A stretch of 5,140 bases of DNA from Xanthobacteraceae bacterium (GTDB lineage Bacteria > Pseudomonadota > Alphaproteobacteria > Rhizobiales > Xanthobacteraceae). A model generated the notes under the pieces. That model had not been told where the DNA came from. It worked only from the letters and a program-made list of their open reading frames with translations, and ran no database searches. Positions within the stretch are counted from its first letter, which is position 1. Every line of letters starts with the position of its first letter. Shown here in pieces: positions 4,995 to 5,140 of the stretch. The DNA lies in NCBI GenBank assembly GCA_030648135.1, contig JAUSIF010000023.1, positions 1-5,140 of the forward strand. The letters are read 5' to 3'. The translations under genes were made by a program, and so were the position numbers.

Positions 4995-5140
4995 ATGCAC
5001 GTTTCAGGCCGGCCATTTTCTCGAGTACAGCGCAAACGGACGCGGTATCGTCGGCTTCATGGCCGTTCGACAATGCCGCCGCATAGACCGGCTTGGTCGC
5101 ATTGAACAGCGGCGTCGGACAACCGAGTTTCGCGGCGAAG
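4984..5140 (-). CDS. 3-hydroxyisobutyrate-dehydrogenase-family NAD(P)-dependent oxidoreductase, C-terminal 51 residues only
   Basis: An open minus-strand frame enters from the right edge and ends at TAG (4986-4984). Its 51 visible residues include AAKLGCPTPLFNATKPVYAA (2-21), then ALSNGHEADDTASVCAVLE (22-40) and KMAGL. This matches the end of the C-terminal helical domain of beta-hydroxyacid dehydrogenases, where a conserved PxPL, a YxxAxxxGH and a D-x-(A/S) patch precede the terminus. The Rossmann NAD-binding domain and the catalytic Lys are outside the window. Known members oxidise 3-hydroxyisobutyrate, tartronate semialdehyde, threonate and similar acids; which applies cannot be told. It converges on the monooxygenase with 16 bp between stop codons. 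The family assignment rests on a short C-terminal segment and memory of the family pattern. Confidence 0.72.
   Translation of the reverse strand, partial: FAAKLGCPTPLFNATKPVYAAALSNGHEADDTASVCAVLEKMAGLKRASSK

Overview
The window reads as a piece of an alphaproteobacterial chromosome or large plasmid, most likely from a Bradyrhizobium-like member of the Hyphomicrobiales. That guess rests on the GC-rich, GC-ending codon use, the branched-chain-amino-acid-type (HAAT) ABC transporter and the style of the neighbouring catabolic enzymes. No marker gene fixes the genus.

Positions 1-2983, minus strand: a compact ABC transporter operon in the order livH, livM, livG, livF. Reading from right to left, it holds two membrane permeases and two ATPases. 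Junctions are 2 bp apart or overlap, and three of the four genes carry or adjoin non-ATG starts. livF (TTG start at 434) runs off the left edge at its LSGG signature. No periplasmic binding-protein gene lies in the window.

Positions 2984-3213: a 230-bp non-coding gap. It holds nested and mutually exclusive inverted repeats just upstream of the livH ribosome binding site, and a 12-bp perfect palindrome just after the upstream gene.

Positions 3214-3669, minus strand: a small single-domain cupin gene in the same direction as the liv operon, so it may be the operon's first gene. A 53-bp divergent intergenic region (3670-3722) separates its start from that of a plus-strand FAD monooxygenase (3723-4967) of the 2,6-dihydroxypyridine 3-monooxygenase type. 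Converging on the monooxygenase after 16 bp is the last 51 codons of a minus-strand gene (4984-5140) that looks like a 3-hydroxyisobutyrate-dehydrogenase-family oxidoreductase.

Taken together, the simplest reading is a small catabolic locus: uptake of an organic acid, aromatic or N-heterocyclic compound by a HAAT transporter, ring hydroxylation by the flavoprotein, and accessory steps by the cupin and the dehydrogenase. The families are clear; the shared substrate is inference. I found no RNA genes, CRISPR, insertion sequences or clearly new system. The most unusual items are the structured livH leader, the divergent ABC signature in LivG, and the cupin-monooxygenase-transporter arrangement.
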